Part shown: piece after piece, positions 1 to 14,200 of the stretch | How positions within the stretch are numbered: the stretch's first letter is position 1 | How the letters are laid out: each line of letters begins with the position of its first letter | Source of the DNA: Petrosia ficiformis | Taxonomy: Eukaryota > Porifera > Demospongiae > Haplosclerida > Petrosiidae | Reading direction: 5' to 3' | Assembly: GCA_947044365.1 (NCBI GenBank) | Contig: OX345652.1 | Coordinates: 837,001-901,000 of the forward strand | DNA: 64,000 bases | Program-made: the position numbers and the translations under genes | The notes under the pieces: generated by a model | Database searches by the model: none | Told to the model about the DNA's origin: nothing | The model's input: only the letters and a program-made list of their open reading frames with translations

Positions 1-190
1 GGTGACAATGTTATCTGTACACTCATAACTGTTGTGATTGTGTAATAGGAGAGAGAGATTTCAGTTTTATTCATAGAATCTAGTGTTTATTTTCAATATG
101 AGGCGAAATTAGCAGAGCATTCACAATTTGAATATTCAGTTATCAACTCATAAAAACAGGTCATATCTTGCCTTTCGTTTTTCTCCTATC

Positions 191-1837
191 ATGTCCGAGG
201 TGTCTTCTTTAATACCTGATCATCAACTTCCTTCAAAGAAATTCAAATATCGTTTTGTACTTATCAGATCTTGGGCTGCAGTTTTTGTTCTTATATGGGA
301 TTATCTTCTTCAAACTTATAAAAAATGTATTCTTTATCTCCTTGTTGTATTGTCAGGTATTTTGTCATTTAATGGAGATGCACTGTATTTGTCAGAGAAT
401 CTCTTTCATATTCCCCTGCTGTTTTATCCAGTTGGAGGTCTGATAGCTGATGTATGGATTGGACGATATCGTATGATTGTTATCAGTGGATATATTTGTC
501 TATTAGCCTGGTTATTTCTTGTTATCGGATTTTCCATTTATTGGTACTTACATGGTGAACTATATATTCCTGTTAGTGGAACTGTCTTGATAATAACAGC
601 TTGCCTCTTCATTAGTGGGACTGCAGGTTTTCAATCCAATATTCTACCATTCAATATTGATCAAATGATGGGAGCTTCAGGAGATCAACTAAGTGCTGTT
701 ATCTACTGGCATATGTTTGGTACCTTCATTTCACTTGCTACTCCAACTCCTGCAATCAAATCCCTTTCAAATTTACATTTCCTACTGGCTTGTCTCATAA
801 TATCAACTATTGTAATCATATTAATTATAATCAGTTATTATATATTCAAACACTGGTTAGACACTACTCCTCAGATCATTAACCCTATCAAACTTATTTT
901 CATAGTACTCAACTATGCTAGAAAGAACAAGTATCCCAGGAATCGTAGTGCCCTCACATATTGGCAGAATGATTATCCTTCACGACTGGACCTAGGTAAA
1001 GAGAAATATGGTGGTCCATTCTCAGAAGAGGAGGTGGAAGATGTTAAGACTGTGTTGAGATTTTTACCATTGTTTATTTGTGTTGTTGGTTTTCCAGTTT
1101 CATGGGGGGCATTAGGTCTTCCTATTGATGTGTCAGGATTTGGAGATGATAGTATATCAAAATATGTACTATTGTACGTAGAGGAATATCGCATTCCTGT
1201 TCTTGTCTGCTCTGTCTGTATTCTTATTTATCAGTTCATCATTTATCCATGTTTCTATAAGTACATTCCCAGTATGCTGAAGCGAATTGGTCTGGGACTG
1301 GTCTTTGCTCTACTAACTTCTATCTTTTACTTCATAATTCTGATTGTTGGTGACTTCTCAGATCCTTCATTTCAATGTTCATCAAATATCTTCAATCATT
1401 CCAACTCATCTACTATTACGATAGTAAATTATAAATGGCTACTCATTCCACATATCACATATGGTTGTGCTTTTGTTTTGACAGGTGCCACAACTCTTGA
1501 GTTCACGGTAGCTCAGTCACCCAGACAAATGAGAGGGCTAATGGTGGGTCTGTGCTATGCTGCTTATGCAATGGGAAGATTAATGACTGTTAATGGATTG
1601 TTTCTTTTGTTTCACTTCAAGTCACTTTCTCGTGGTTGTATCTTGTACTACCATTTGGGAAGTACTTCATTTATTCTCTTCACACTCATGGTATTTGTAA
1701 TTTATACTAAACGCTACAAGTTACGTGTCAGAGATAATATAGTTCCTGTTCAGCAGATAGCAGAGGAACATTATGAGAGGTACATAAAGCAGAGAGAAGA
1801 ACATGAAAGAGAACGTGGTTCTTTTTCGATCCAATGA
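191..1837 (+). CDS. SLC15/POT-like transporter, copy 1 (intact, intronless)
   Basis: A single open frame of 548 residues. I start it at the ATG at 191 (MSEVSSLI), because the paralogues begin MSEQSPL at the matching point; an upstream in-frame ATG at 128 adds 21 unmatched residues. It is a polytopic membrane protein of the proton-coupled oligopeptide transporter (POT/PTR2, SLC15) type. The loop motif GGLIADVWIGRYR is at residues 82-94, FNIDQMMGASGDQ at 154-166 (the family's GxDQF region), and EFTVAQSPRQMRG at 437-449 (the second PTR2 signature). A hydrophilic loop holds YGGPFSEEEVEDVK, closest to animal SLC15A3/A4. The first helix lacks the family's E-x-x-E-R motif. The N-terminal E-V-S-S-L-I fits an acidic dileucine sorting signal. 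The likely role is peptide or nitrogen-compound transport at endolysosomes; substrate unknown. First of six same-strand copies. Confidence 0.9.
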   Translation: MSEVSSLIPDHQLPSKKFKYRFVLIRSWAAVFVLIWDYLLQTYKKCILYLLVVLSGILSFNGDALYLSENLFHIPLLFYPVGGLIADVWIGRYRMIVISGYICLLAWLFLVIGFSIYWYLHGELYIPVSGTVLIITACLFISGTAGFQSNILPFNIDQMMGASGDQLSAVIYWHMFGTFISLATPTPAIKSLSNLHFLLACLIISTIVIILIIISYYIFKHWLDTTPQIINPIKLIFIVLNYARKNKYPRNRSALTYWQNDYPSRLDLGKEKYGGPFSEEEVEDVKTVLRFLPLFICVVGFPVSWGALGLPIDVSGFGDDSISKYVLLYVEEYRIPVLVCSVCILIYQFIIYPCFYKYIPSMLKRIGLGLVFALLTSIFYFIILIVGDFSDPSFQCSSNIFNHSNSSTITIVNYKWLLIPHITYGCAFVLTGATTLEFTVAQSPRQMRGLMVGLCYAAYAMGRLMTVNGLFLLFHFKSLSRGCILYYHLGSTSFILFTLMVFVIYTKRYKLRVRDNIVPVQQIAEEHYERYIKQREEHERERGSFSIQ

Positions 1838-2431
1838 AATTTTGTTAAATTTTGTTGCACAATCAGTACTATACATCCTGATAATTACATTACATAGCAT
1901 GTACATAATATTATCAGATTGCATGTAATCTCTTCATCTATATCAATGACATATTTTCGATACTTCTTAATGCACACAGTTTTATGTTTGGAGTATCTGA
2001 ATATTGGTTACACACTGCTTAGAATTGTTGTTAATTTGAAATTAACACAATTTATAACGATTATATAAATATTTAAACAGATTACTACATGCATTTGGTG
2101 TTATCATTAAAGTTATGTTTAGTTTTCTTTGAGGAGCAAATAAGTTAGCAGTAAATATCCCCATGAGCAATATTGCAAATCTCACAATTCCCTATTATTT
2201 ACTTCATATGGTTTTCTGCACCTTAGTTTTTCATTGAGGTATACATACATACAAGGTTATTTTGAAAACATGATATTGTTGATGTGTATATGTCTCTTGT
2301 AACTAGTGATACCAGGAAAACAGCAAACATGTTTATCTGCTATAATATTATGTTCATGCCATAAAGTGTAGTGCACAACACAGATATCACAAGATATTTT
2401 CTCAGGTTTTCCTGCTATATCTTCTAGTACT
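1838..2431. other. Intergenic spacer between POT copies 1 and 2
   Basis: About 590 bases of AT-rich sequence with no convincing coding exon. It must hold the 3' end of copy 1 and the promoter of copy 2. No clear repeat was recognised. Confidence 0.6.
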
Positions 2432-4065
2432 ATGTCAGAGCAGTCTCCTTTAGTACAGGATCATGTTCCTTGTCCAAATTTCAAGAGACTTAAATACCGT
2501 TTAACATGCATCAGATCCCGAGCTGCAGTTCTTGTTTTATTGTGGGATCTTATCTTTCAAAGCTACAAAATATTTATATTTTATTTCACTTTTGTGGTAG
2601 GAGATATGTTAACTCTTCATGTAGGGGTGATAAATGTGCTCTCAAGAAGTATTTTTTATATTCCTTTCCTGTTTTATCCAGTTGGAGGTCTTATAGCTGA
2701 TGTATGGATTGGACGATATCGTATGATTATTATTAGTGGATATATTTGCCTATTAGCCTGGTTATTTGCTGTTATCGCATTTTCCTTTCATTGGTACTTA
2801 CATGGTGAACTATATATTCCTGTTAGTGGAACTATCTTGATAATAACAGCTTGCGTCTTCATTTGTGGTAGTGCAGGTTTTCAATCCAATATTCTACCAT
2901 TCAATATTGATCAAATGATGGGAGCTTCAGGAGATCAACTAAGTGCTGTTGTCCACTGGCATATGTTTGGTAACTTCATTTTGTCTTCTATTCCTTTACA
3001 CACTGCTCCAAAACTGTATTTCCTACTGCCATGTCTGATAATTTCAATTATTGCAATCATATTGATTATAATCAGTCATTGTGTCTTCAAACACTGGTTA
3101 GACACAACCCCTCAGATCACTAACCCTATCAAACTTATTTTCAGAGTACTCAACTATGCTAGAAAGAACAAGTATCCCAGAAATCGTAGTGCCCTCACCT
3201 ACTGGGAGGAGGATTATCCTTCACGACTAGACCTAGGTAAAGAGAAATACGGTGGTCCTTTCTCTGAGGAGGAAGTGGAGAATGTTAAGACTGTGTTCAG
3301 ATTGTTACCGTTGTTCCTTAGTGTTGTTGGATTTCTAATGTGGTGGGGTGCATATGTACTTCCTTTTCGCGTGTCAGGTTTTGAAGATAATACTTTGTCG
3401 AACTTTCTAAAATTGTCCATTGAGCAAAATCGTATTCCATTGTTTGTCTGTTCTGTTTTGATTGTTCTTTACCAGTTCATCATATATCCATTATTTTATA
3501 AATGTATTCCCAGTATGCTAAAGAGAATTGGTTTGGGACTGGTCATTGCTTTATTTAGCACTCTCTTTGTCATGATTGTCGATATATGGTTTGCTGACTT
3601 CTCTTATCCTTCATTTCGTTGTCCATCAAATATCGAAAATCATTCAAACTCATCTACTATTATGATAGTAAATTATAAATGGCTACTCTTTCCACATATC
3701 ACAAATGGTTGCACTTTTTTTTGGTATTTGTCACAAGTCTTGAGTTTACAGTAGCTCAGTCACCCAGACAAATGAGAGGGCTGTGGGTGGGTCTGTGGTA
3801 TGCTACTAGTTATGGTACTGGAACAGTAGTAAGCACTGGCTTCTCGTTAGTTTTGCTGGAGCTCAAATCATTTTCTTGTGGTTGTCTTTTTTATTACCAT
3901 TTTGGGATTTGTGTGTTTCTTTTCTTGACTTTTATATTCTTTCTAATGTTTGCTAAACATTACAAGTTACGTATAAGAGATAATATTGTTCCTATTTATC
4001 AGATAGCAAAGGAACATTATGAGAGGTATTTCAATCAGTCAGAAGAATACAGAAGAGAATATTGA
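2432..4065 (+). pseudogene. SLC15/POT-like transporter, copy 2 (single-base frameshift)
   Basis: The first frame starts MSEQSPLV at 2432 and runs normally through the GGLIADVWIGRYR and FNIDQMMGASGDQ motifs, then leaves the family at a run of eight T (3715-3722), ending at 3754. The rest of the protein, with EFTVAQSPRQMRG and the conserved tail, continues in another frame to 4065. Aligned to its paralogues, one T is missing, so the lesion is a homopolymer indel. Without it the protein would be about 544 residues, the usual length. It could be a real recent null allele, an assembly error at the T run, or a polymorphism. The rest is well preserved, so decay, if real, is recent. Intronless like its neighbours. 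Confidence 0.85.
3715..3722 (+). other. T8 homopolymer at the copy 2 frameshift
   Basis: Eight T follow GCAC here. The frame of the paralogues would need nine. This is the only disruption seen in copy 2. Confidence 0.75.
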
Positions 4066-5279
4066 ACACTCTCATTCCAACTTCGGGATTCGTAGTTTAA
4101 CATAATCTCATGTCATACTACTACCTTTTAAGTGTATGTTAATGTATTCTTATGTGTGTAATATTGTCAAAAGAGCGCTCACTACCTCCTGACATGGCTA
4201 CAATAACTTGTATTGTTGTAATTTGATCTTAATTTTGACAAGAGATAATAACAGAAAGTGTGATAATTGTTGTTTTATTATTGAATAAGGTAATCATGTA
4301 ATAGTTGAATAACAATAGCAGGCCATTTGTGTTTGACTGTTAATATAGTACTGATGTGATGTTGATAATACATATTGTGATTGACAATAACTTGTAATCA
4401 GCCCATCCACTCTATTGTATTAATATGTATTGTAATGTCAGTACTGTATGTCTTAGACAGTATGTACACCTGAATGTGTACAATCCAATGATTCCACAAT
4501 CTCACTGTGTATATGTTTTAATACTTCTACTCACAATAATAATTATTTCGAACATTTATTACACAATACATTATTTTGTTGGTATGACAAGGTCCAATAG
4601 TAATGTACATGTAATGCTATTCATTATTATCTTTTAATACTACATTGGATTAAGCCTGTTGTGTAGCATTGCATTTATATTCACCATGAAGTGATATTTA
4701 TAATTTTAATAATATACTAAATTAATAGAATCATAATTGAGAAAAAAGGTCTGTTTGTGGTAAATTCGAATACGGTGAAACCCTCCATTGAGGACACCCT
4801 GAAATGAGGACACCCCTGTATTAAGGACACTTACAAATGTCCCATACTGTGCTTTATAATATAAATTCACCCCTGAAATGAGGACACCCCTGTAATCAGG
4901 ACACTTATATTTATTTGTCCCAATGCTGTCCGCAATAGAGGGGTTCCATTGTATAATACTCAGTCACTTGGAAAAATTAATATATTCGAACCTTTAAACA
5001 TTTCAATGTTTGCTATTCAACCATATCATACAGGAATTTGTCCGGAACCTTTGACATCTAGGAAGAGCTACTATAGCCTCCACCTAAACACCTAATTTAG
5101 TTAGCTATCTGTACAATGTAGCTGAATAACAAGTATTTAAAAAGAAATGTTTCATAAAGCTTAATTCTTCCAAGTGATTCTTTCTGTTATCTGTAATATA
5201 TTAATGTTTATGATTGTTATTAAAATTGAGATGTTACCTTTCTTTTCACACACCTTACCACTCACACAACATCCTTTAG
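4066..5279. other. Intergenic region upstream of the first THOC2 exon found
   Basis: About 1.2 kb with no convincing exon. It contains one TIR element (4771-4953). I looked here for the missing N-terminal exons of THOC2 (about 160 residues in human) and found none. An in-frame stop (5227-5229) lies just upstream of the first recognised exon with no ATG between, so that exon cannot be the first coding exon. Confidence 0.6.
4771..4953. mobile_element. TIR element, GGACAC family, copy 1
   Basis: A roughly 180-bp element with inverted ends (CGGTGAAACCCTCCATTGAG against the reverse complement of the right end CTATTG...GGTTCCATTG) flanked by TA. Its inside repeats AATGAGGACACCCCTGTA-like units and a GTGCTTTATAATATAAATTC core. 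A second copy lies at 11106-11288. TA flanks suggest a Tc1/mariner-type non-autonomous element (MITE). Confidence 0.7.
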
Positions 5280-8200
5280 TTATAAACAACAAAAGTTTAA
5301 TCTCTTTCGGGAAGAGAGTGAGGGTTATAGTAAACTAGTTTCAGAACTTGGTCATGAGAGACTAACTGGAATTGATCCTAGTACAGTATTAGAGAGTATC
5401 AAGTCTCTCATTGGTAAGTATTGAATCAATTGAAGTACATGTGTATGTATGAATATTCATGATCATGTACAGTGCCAAACTATGATGAGATCCTGGTGGA
5501 GTTTTATCAATAATTTGTACATGATACCTCAGTGTTGATTCTAGAAGATTTCTAATAAAATGATTCGGATTAGATTATGAAATGATTCAGTTTTGAACTT
5601 ATTAGATTATAAAATGATTCAGTTTTGATCTCAATGGATTTCTATAAATCATTTCAATTCATATAGCATGGCTATATTAGATTAAATAACTTAGTAGACC
5701 TTAGTAAATTTCTATTGATTATTTTTTAATAGGAAGTCTTTATCTTTATTGCCTTTAGGACGATTCAGTCTTGATCCTAACAGAGTTCTAGATGTAATAC
5801 TGGAAGTATTTGAATGTCATCTTGATGATAGGGGATTCTTTGTACCTTTCCTTGGATTATACCCCTGTGAAAATTCAACCTTTGTCAATATCCTTGGTTT
5901 CAAATTTCAAGCTTACCAAGTGAGTAATGAATGTGTAATTGAATAATGACAGACGGATGAAGTTATTAATAATAAATTCATGGATAGTATTAACCGTATA
6001 ATAAATGAATTAATGGTGGATTAATGTGTTAGTGGATCAAGGGATAAATGTACATCTATATGAATATGTTTGTGGATTAATGTATAATGTTTTTGGATGG
6101 ATGTATGGTGCTCCATCTACTTTTCAGTATACATCAGTAATCCATTTTAGTAATTTAATATATATTTCATAACCTCTAGAATGAAGGTGACTCATCATTA
6201 GCTCCTTCTACTCCTTTCTCTTTATACCAAATGACTGCTATACTACTAAATGAAGGACTGGTGGACTTTGGGTCTCTATATTCTCATGTGAGGGAAGATG
6301 AACTCCATACTACATGTATATCATTCCTCATTCAACTAATTTATCTGTCCATCTACCCATCCATCCTCCATTCATCCATCTGTCCATCCTCCATCTATTC
6401 ATTCATCCAATCGTCCACCATCCATCCATCCATCCATTTACTCATCCATCTATCCATTCATCCATTCATCCATCCAGCCATTCATATATAAATACATCTA
6501 TTCCACATACATGTAGTTAAGTCTTTCGGATGAAGAATTACAGGAGCTTCATACATCAGTAATGGAAGATGCTCAGAGTGTAGCCAGAAAAGCCAACATT
6601 GTATCTCTTATAGTAAGTCTATTTTAATGGAGATTTGGTTTAATCATTCGTGGTTTGCCTCAGGAAAGAACTGATGAAGAGAAAGAGAAAGAAGCTGATG
6701 TAGCCCAAAACAAGAAGGTCAATTGGAGGGATTTTTGTTTGATTTTCTTAGTCATATACATTCATTTATATATGTGGCTGATTCTGGAAAACCATGCTAT
6801 ATTAATCCTATCTATGCCTCAAGTCATATACCTATATCCATACATGCTTGTATACTAAGCCATCTTGCATCAATCGATCCATGTTCATGTCTTTTTATAT
6901 ATGTTAGGAGCACCAACAGAAGCTTCTCTCAATTGATATCAATCAGAAACTAGGAGTATGTCATGCTTGTATTGAACAAGGGAACTGGAAATCAGCCATT
7001 TACCTAATAGAGCGTCTTCCTCTGTATTTAGCAATGTGGTCACAAAAACTAGTTGACAGTTTGTGTCGTCTAATTCACTATACAATAGAACCTCTTTATA
7101 GACAGTAAGTTGATCTTCATTGTATAATTCTCTCAATACACGATTTCTGAAATAAATTAGTGTTTTAATATACACACGGTAAAAAGGATTGGTGATTTAT
7201 AGAGCTGCAACGAATATTTGCCCTGAATATCCATTCAACTATACTGCATCCAGATGTGTTTTTTTATTTGTAGAGGCACATATTCATTTATTGTTTGCAC
7301 GTGCAGTAACTGAACACATGCATGAGTTCACTAACTGCAATACAATTGAAGCAAAGAAGACATTTGTATAAGCATCGGTCTACTTGTCATTGTAATATAT
7401 ATATATATGTAAGTATTAATTTCATTTTCCTTCATTTTTTTTTTCTAGTCTTGCACCTCGAGGTACTAAGCCATCTATCTCGTCTTCTCTCTCCACTCCT
7501 CAATGCCACACATACGATGACCTCCTAAATTTACAAGTGATGAAGATGTTGTACACACTGGGACCTCAGATTAATTCTGATCCTCTGCTCTTCTGTAAGC
7601 TAGTCAGAATCGGGAAAGCGTACTTTAAAGAAACTATTCCTCATAGTTCTCCTAGTATTGAAGGATTATCGCCTCAACTATTAGAAAAAGTAAGTATTTT
7701 GAATAGGTGAGGTCCTGCCTGTATCTTGTTGTGTAAAAATAGAGAAATAATTAATTTTTATAATCTCTGTGTACAACTCATACTGATGGTCAGAAATTGA
7801 TAATCCATGATTCTAGTCTTTAAAGTCTAAATTTTGGCTAAATTGTGGTTAGAACCATGCTAGTATACTGTATACTGTTAATACATGTAGTTTGAATCAT
7901 ACAGTATATGTCTATCATCATACAGTAACAGTAATTACCTTAGTGCTACTGTCAGTATAGTATAATAACTACCGTCTCACTACTGTGGTATTGAATTGAC
8001 AAGTATACCAATTACTATCATTATTACTCTTGAACTACTATTAGTATGGAAATGAACTACTAAGTAATTACTGTACTGTATGGTGACTTTTTATTGACAT
8101 ATACTGTACATTGATCACTTACTATTTATAATTTTAAAGCATAGCACAAATGCTTATTATGATAAGCAAGCAGTAGAACTATGCTTGGATAACTTTTAAA

Positions 8201-11200
8201 TAACAACCACTTAACCCATGCATGCTAGTGCCTCTATACATCACTCTTGGTACTGAATTTCAGGGACTCTCTTTAATGTAGGATCTCATTCGTGGCTTTG
8301 TATCAATATTGGATGAAGTGGTACTCCCTTCATTATCATTGATACAATGTAACTGTGGTATTGCTGAAGAAGTATGGTCAATGTTGAGACTGCTACCTTA
8401 TGAAACTAGGTGAGTTATATCTTATCCACATCAAATAGTAGCTCTTCACTTGGATAATTACACTATGTGTGTGCAAAAGAAACTTCATCTACTCATTTCC
8501 ATAACGATTTGCTATAAATACTTAATACGCTTATAGTTTCAACTCCTCATTATAGTTGATTAACTACAATACCATTAGCCTTACTATAGGATTTTGGTTT
8601 TAATAAGCTAAGTCGGTATTTGTACATGTGTTTGTGTATTTAAGTGCCATACACTTGTCCCATGTCTTGTATATATTCCATTTCATACATTTTCTAATAG
8701 GTATATGTTGTATGGTTACTGGAAGAACCAAAGTTATGATATTCATCCAAGCCTTATGAAAATGAAGGCTAGTTCTCTCACAAAGGGGCGATACATTATG
8801 AAGTGAGATATTGAGTTTTGTAAATGTGAAAATTCACTGTATATTTTAGGCGCTTGACTAAGGATAACGTTAAGCCCTCTGGAAGACAGATAGGGAAGCT
8901 GAGTCACAATAACCCTGGCATCATATTTGATTATGTAAGTGTCAGAACCAGCCATAGAGTTGTGTAGATATAGCAACTTCAAGATGTTTTACATAATGAT
9001 CACTTATGTATACAGTATGTACTTGTAGTTAGAGTTAATTCACCTTATGAATGTAATGGATGTTTTATCTCACACACACAAACACACTTATACATACACA
9101 CACACATACATACATATATACATACATACATACATACATACATACATACATACGTACATACATACATACGTACATACATACATACATACATACACACACA
9201 CTATACATTATTAGGTCCTTTCTCAAATTCAGAAGTATGATAACTTTATCATACCAGTGGTTGATTCTCTCAAGTACCTCACTCCAGTTGCATATGATAT
9301 GCTGGCATGTATCCATTCCTATATTGTGCATGAAATTTTGAATAGTATGGGAATGAAAATATTATATATGACAAAGTATAGGTATGAGACTCTTGTTTGA
9401 AGTCACCTGTGATGATTATCTATTCACCATCTTTCGCTTGATGAATATAAATTCGATGAAACCAAATCAGTATTAGTTATATCTGAGGTGATCTACATGA
9501 CTGTCTTATTTGATTTCCATTGGCATATAAAGTTTTTAATTACAATTCAGGCTAGATTGTGTTATAATTATGAAATTATAATGTAATAATGATATGAAGA
9601 AGAGCTTGTTCACTAAATGTATGTACAGAATGGAATGAATTATATCTCGCTACGAGATGATAATTCTTGAGTACTACATGAAAACGCAGATGATTTAATC
9701 CACATTAGTTACATGCTTATTAGTATAATATTGAGATATATAGTGTTGTTAGATTGTAACTAATGATGGAAAGGTCTTGAGTAGTGTTGTTTTAGTATGA
9801 CAATGCTGACCACTTTTAGTTATAGTTATAGTATGTCTAGTTTATCATGATTTTACTTAATAGTTCAATAATATTAGGCTCATTATTGGCCACTTTTCAT
9901 TTTAGTTAGTTATAGTTATTGCAATAGACCTGTAATTTTGTTATAGTGTAGTCAACTAAAAGTGACAATACATTACTCAAAGGAGTTTTAGTTATAGTTA
10001 ACTAAAACAATGCTAGTCTTGAGTACTGATTGATGATCAGTCATAGCTACATGTACATGTAATGGTTCAGTTGTGACATTTTCTTAACTGTACTATAGAT
10101 TGTATAATTGAGGCATTAGGTAATCCACAGAAAGAGAGAATGAAACATGAGGATACAAACCTGTCTAGTTGGCTTCAAGGATTAGCTAACTTTTGTGCTA
10201 ATGTTTTCAAAAAATACCCTATTGAATTAACAGGTCTGTTACAATATGTTACTAACCAACTGAAGGCTGGTAAGAGGTAAGACTTGTATTAAACAAAGCT
10301 ATTGCACTTGGCATGTTCACTATTTTAAGAGTTTCTTTCTCTTTACTCTTCCCTTTATTCCTCTCACTTCTTTACTCCTCCATCTGTTGCTGACTCTTTT
10401 TTCTCTTTTACTCCCCTCCTTTTATTTCACTGTCCTTCACTCTTCCTTCTATTCTTCTTCTTCATTTGTTCCTCTGTCTCTTCCTGTCTCTTCTTCTTTC
10501 TCTTACTCCTCTCTTCTCCATTTCACTGTCCTTCACTCTTTCTTCTATTCCTCTTCACCATCTATTCCTGTCTTTTCTTTCCTCCTGTAGTTTTGATCTA
10601 CTGGTATTGAAAGAAGTCATTCAAAAAATGGCTGGTATAGAGATCAGTGATGAAGTCACACCTTCTCAACTAGAAGCAATGGCGGGTGGAGAACTACTAA
10701 AAGCAGAGGTACATGCACATAATGTACATGTACAGTGTGTCGTGGGTTTGAATCCCACCTGAGGCAACTCTCATTTTTTCATTTTTCCATTGCCTCAGGT
10801 GTCTTTCTTTCTTTCTTTCTGTCTTTCTTTCTTTCTTTCTTTCCTGAGAATATCATGTATACAGTAATATCACACAACGTGTTATTTGGTTAGTTTTCAA
10901 GTAGTTAAAGTTTGAGTATCCAGCTCACACACCTGTGATGAATAATATATCACCATCTTTCAATTGATCTAATTGTTAATGAAACTTATAATATCATTCT
11001 GAGGTGTACTGTGAGATTATTAATTATATATGTACGAGTATATAATATTAATGGCAGTAATCTGTCATCAATGGACTGGCAGCGTAGATGTCATGTACCT
11101 ATATATAGTGGAACCTCTCTATTCCAAGCTCCCCAAAATGAGGACATGCACCTTCGTATGGAGGACAGTTCAAAATGTCTCTAATTGTGCTTTATAATAT

Positions 11201-14200
11201 AAATTCACCTCTGAGATGAAGATAACCTCTTTAATCAGGACGGTATACTTGATCCCAGTGGTGACAGGAATAGGGATTTTCCACTGTAATGGGATTTTGT
11301 CTTGCTAATTCGAAATTTGTGGTAATTGTGTATAATACATGTACGTTTAGCATGGTAATGTTCATATCAGAATCTACTATTGTAGTGCAAATAGACAGGC
11401 ACAAATATGTTACACATTTGTATATCTATATATAGGGAGGTTATTTTTCTCAAGTACGTAACACCAAAAAATCTTCTCAGCGTCTAAGAGAATCTCTGGT
11501 AGATTCCAACCTGTGTCTGCCATTATGTCTACTAACTGCTCAACAGAGAGACTATATCATATTTAGAGATGGTAGCAGAATGCATCTTAAGCTGGTTGGC
11601 AGTATGTATGACCATGTGAGTATAAATGGGAATTAAATGTTGTTATGGTAACCAGTGTTTAGCTTGCTTTGAATCAAGGACTCCTTAGTTTCATCTTTGG
11701 GAATAATTCCAAGTCTCATTCCTATACCTCACTATTTAGTATTGAAGAATTAAATTCCATCCAATAGAAAAGTCTCATTCCCATTCCTCAATGTAAAATT
11801 CACTCTATCCATTAGAAAGCCTCATTCCTGTTTCTCATTGTGTGTAATTTGTTTTAGTACCACCATGTTGTATACATGTATAAATCAATGAATTTAATTA
11901 TATTCATAGTGTATGGATACTCTTGTACAATTTGGAGGGTTTCTCTCATCTCATTTGAGTCCTGAGGAGTATGGAAGACGTGTTCCTAGTTTGGATACTC
12001 TTGTTCAAGATTATCGGATTACAGGAGATGTAGCTTTCTTTTTGTATCGCCCACGAATCTCTTCATCCATTGGGGTAACAATCAAAAAACATACTTGCAT
12101 TATAATGAAACACCAGAATCCTATCTTATAGCACTCTTCACAAAATAGACCTTTTCCTCTCCTTGGATTGTTATAGTGTATATTGTTGAGACCTCATCCA
12201 TTTAATTAAAATTGTAATTCAATTCCCTTCTTTAATAAAATTCTGGGACCGCACTCCTTGGATTGCTTTAGTCTATTGTATTGTTGAGACCTCACTCATT
12301 TAGTAACTAAATTCCCTTCTTTAATAAAAATCCTCACCATATACACTAACTTTGTTATCCAAAAAAGATTGACTATTACTCATTATAGAAACAACATTTT
12401 GTTAATTTCATATACTCATGAGTACTTATTGAGTATGTTGTGACTTCCATCTCCTCCCAAGTGTGATAGCTATGAGAATTTATATTGTTGAGGCAATATC
12501 AGCTATTCTGTTTAGAGGTTATATATCTGCAAACTGTACACGCACATGCACATGTGTAATAATGTTATTATGGATGTATTTCACTGTACACAGGTAAAGT
12601 TTGCTGAGCTTGAAAAATCAGTGAAAGCTGGTGATAAACATGATCGTAAATCTGTAATGAGCAGACAAGAGGTAAGTGTTAGTACTGTTGGTAAACACAT
12701 TGATATTTCTTTTCTTCTTTATTGTTCTTATAATTAGAAACATTTTGGTACAGCATGTGAAGAAATACTTGGTCCAATCTTTGAGGCTGTGAAATCGTTA
12801 CAGCCACCTCGTGTTTGGGAAGACTTGAAGTATGTGTTAGAATATTAATCAATTTATCATTTAATCATGAAATTGTGGATGTGTTGGTTGTATCACTCAT
12901 TAGTCTGTATATACTATGTGACATTACTGTACAGTTTGACATATACAGTATATGTCAATAGAATGTCACCATACAGCAACAGTAATTACCTTAGTTCTAC
13001 TGTCAGTATAGTACAGTAATTACTGTCTCACTACTGTGGTATTGAATTGACAAGTATACCAATTACTATCATAATTACTGTTGAACTACTGTAGTGTGGA
13101 AATGAAAGTACTGAGTATTTACTGTACTGTATGGTGACTTTTTATTGATGTACATGTATATTGTATATACATGTAGTATTTTACAGTGAGTAAAGGAAAT
13201 TGAATTGCTGTAATTGCAAGTGTCTGTACACAAATGTATATTAGCAACCTTCTACTAAAATTACAATATTTCTTTCTGTTTTTCTATAGTTACAAACTCT
13301 ATGTAGTGTTTTGGTCATTAACATTATATGATCTTCATGTACCTAAAGGACGATATGAAGAGGAAATTAACAAAGCTAAAGATGTCATCTCAGCACTAGA
13401 AAACAACCAGGAAATGGTATGTGTGTGTGTGTGTGTGTATCTTTATGTATGTGTATCTACATGTACGTATGTGTATTTGTGTGTGTGTATGTTTGTGCAT
13501 CTGTATGTGTGTATTTGTGTGTGTTTGTGTATCTGTGTGTCTGAGTCTGTGTGTGTATGTGTGTGTGTGAGTGAAGAGGTCTGATTTAGTAAGTGGAGAA
13601 TGGCTGTTGGGAATGGAATATTTCAAATACAATATTTATTATATCTTTCAGCCTTCTAGTAAGAAGAAGAAAGAACAAGAAAGAAGTGAGGCTTTGATTA
13701 ATCGCTTACAAGAAGAAAAGAAAAGACAAGATGATAATCACCAGCTCGTGTTAGGATGGTTGAGACAAGAAAAAGACTCTTGGCTTAATCCAAGTATGAG
13801 TTTTATAACTAAATCAATTAATACATAACATAGTATTCATTTGATCCTATCAACTATGTCAACTTTGTAAGTTTGACATCAAAATAGAGCAATTATTGCA
13901 CCCCCAAGTACATGTACCATAAATTCCTTAACTGCAGTACCTGACTTTATTAAGTGTACATACTATGCTACACTTTAATAAGGTGATAGTCAACTGTATT
14001 TCTAAGTAGTATTATAGAATTACTTTGTACTGTAATCATAGTAATGTGTAAATTCCCTTTACATTTGTATGTGATAGCATAGTACTAAGGTGTAATACTA
14101 TGTAGTACACTCAAAATACAGTGTACTTCAATCACAAAGTATACTGTAGTCAATGCAAATACAGTGATAGTATGTAAACTTAATAATGTCAGGTACTGTA

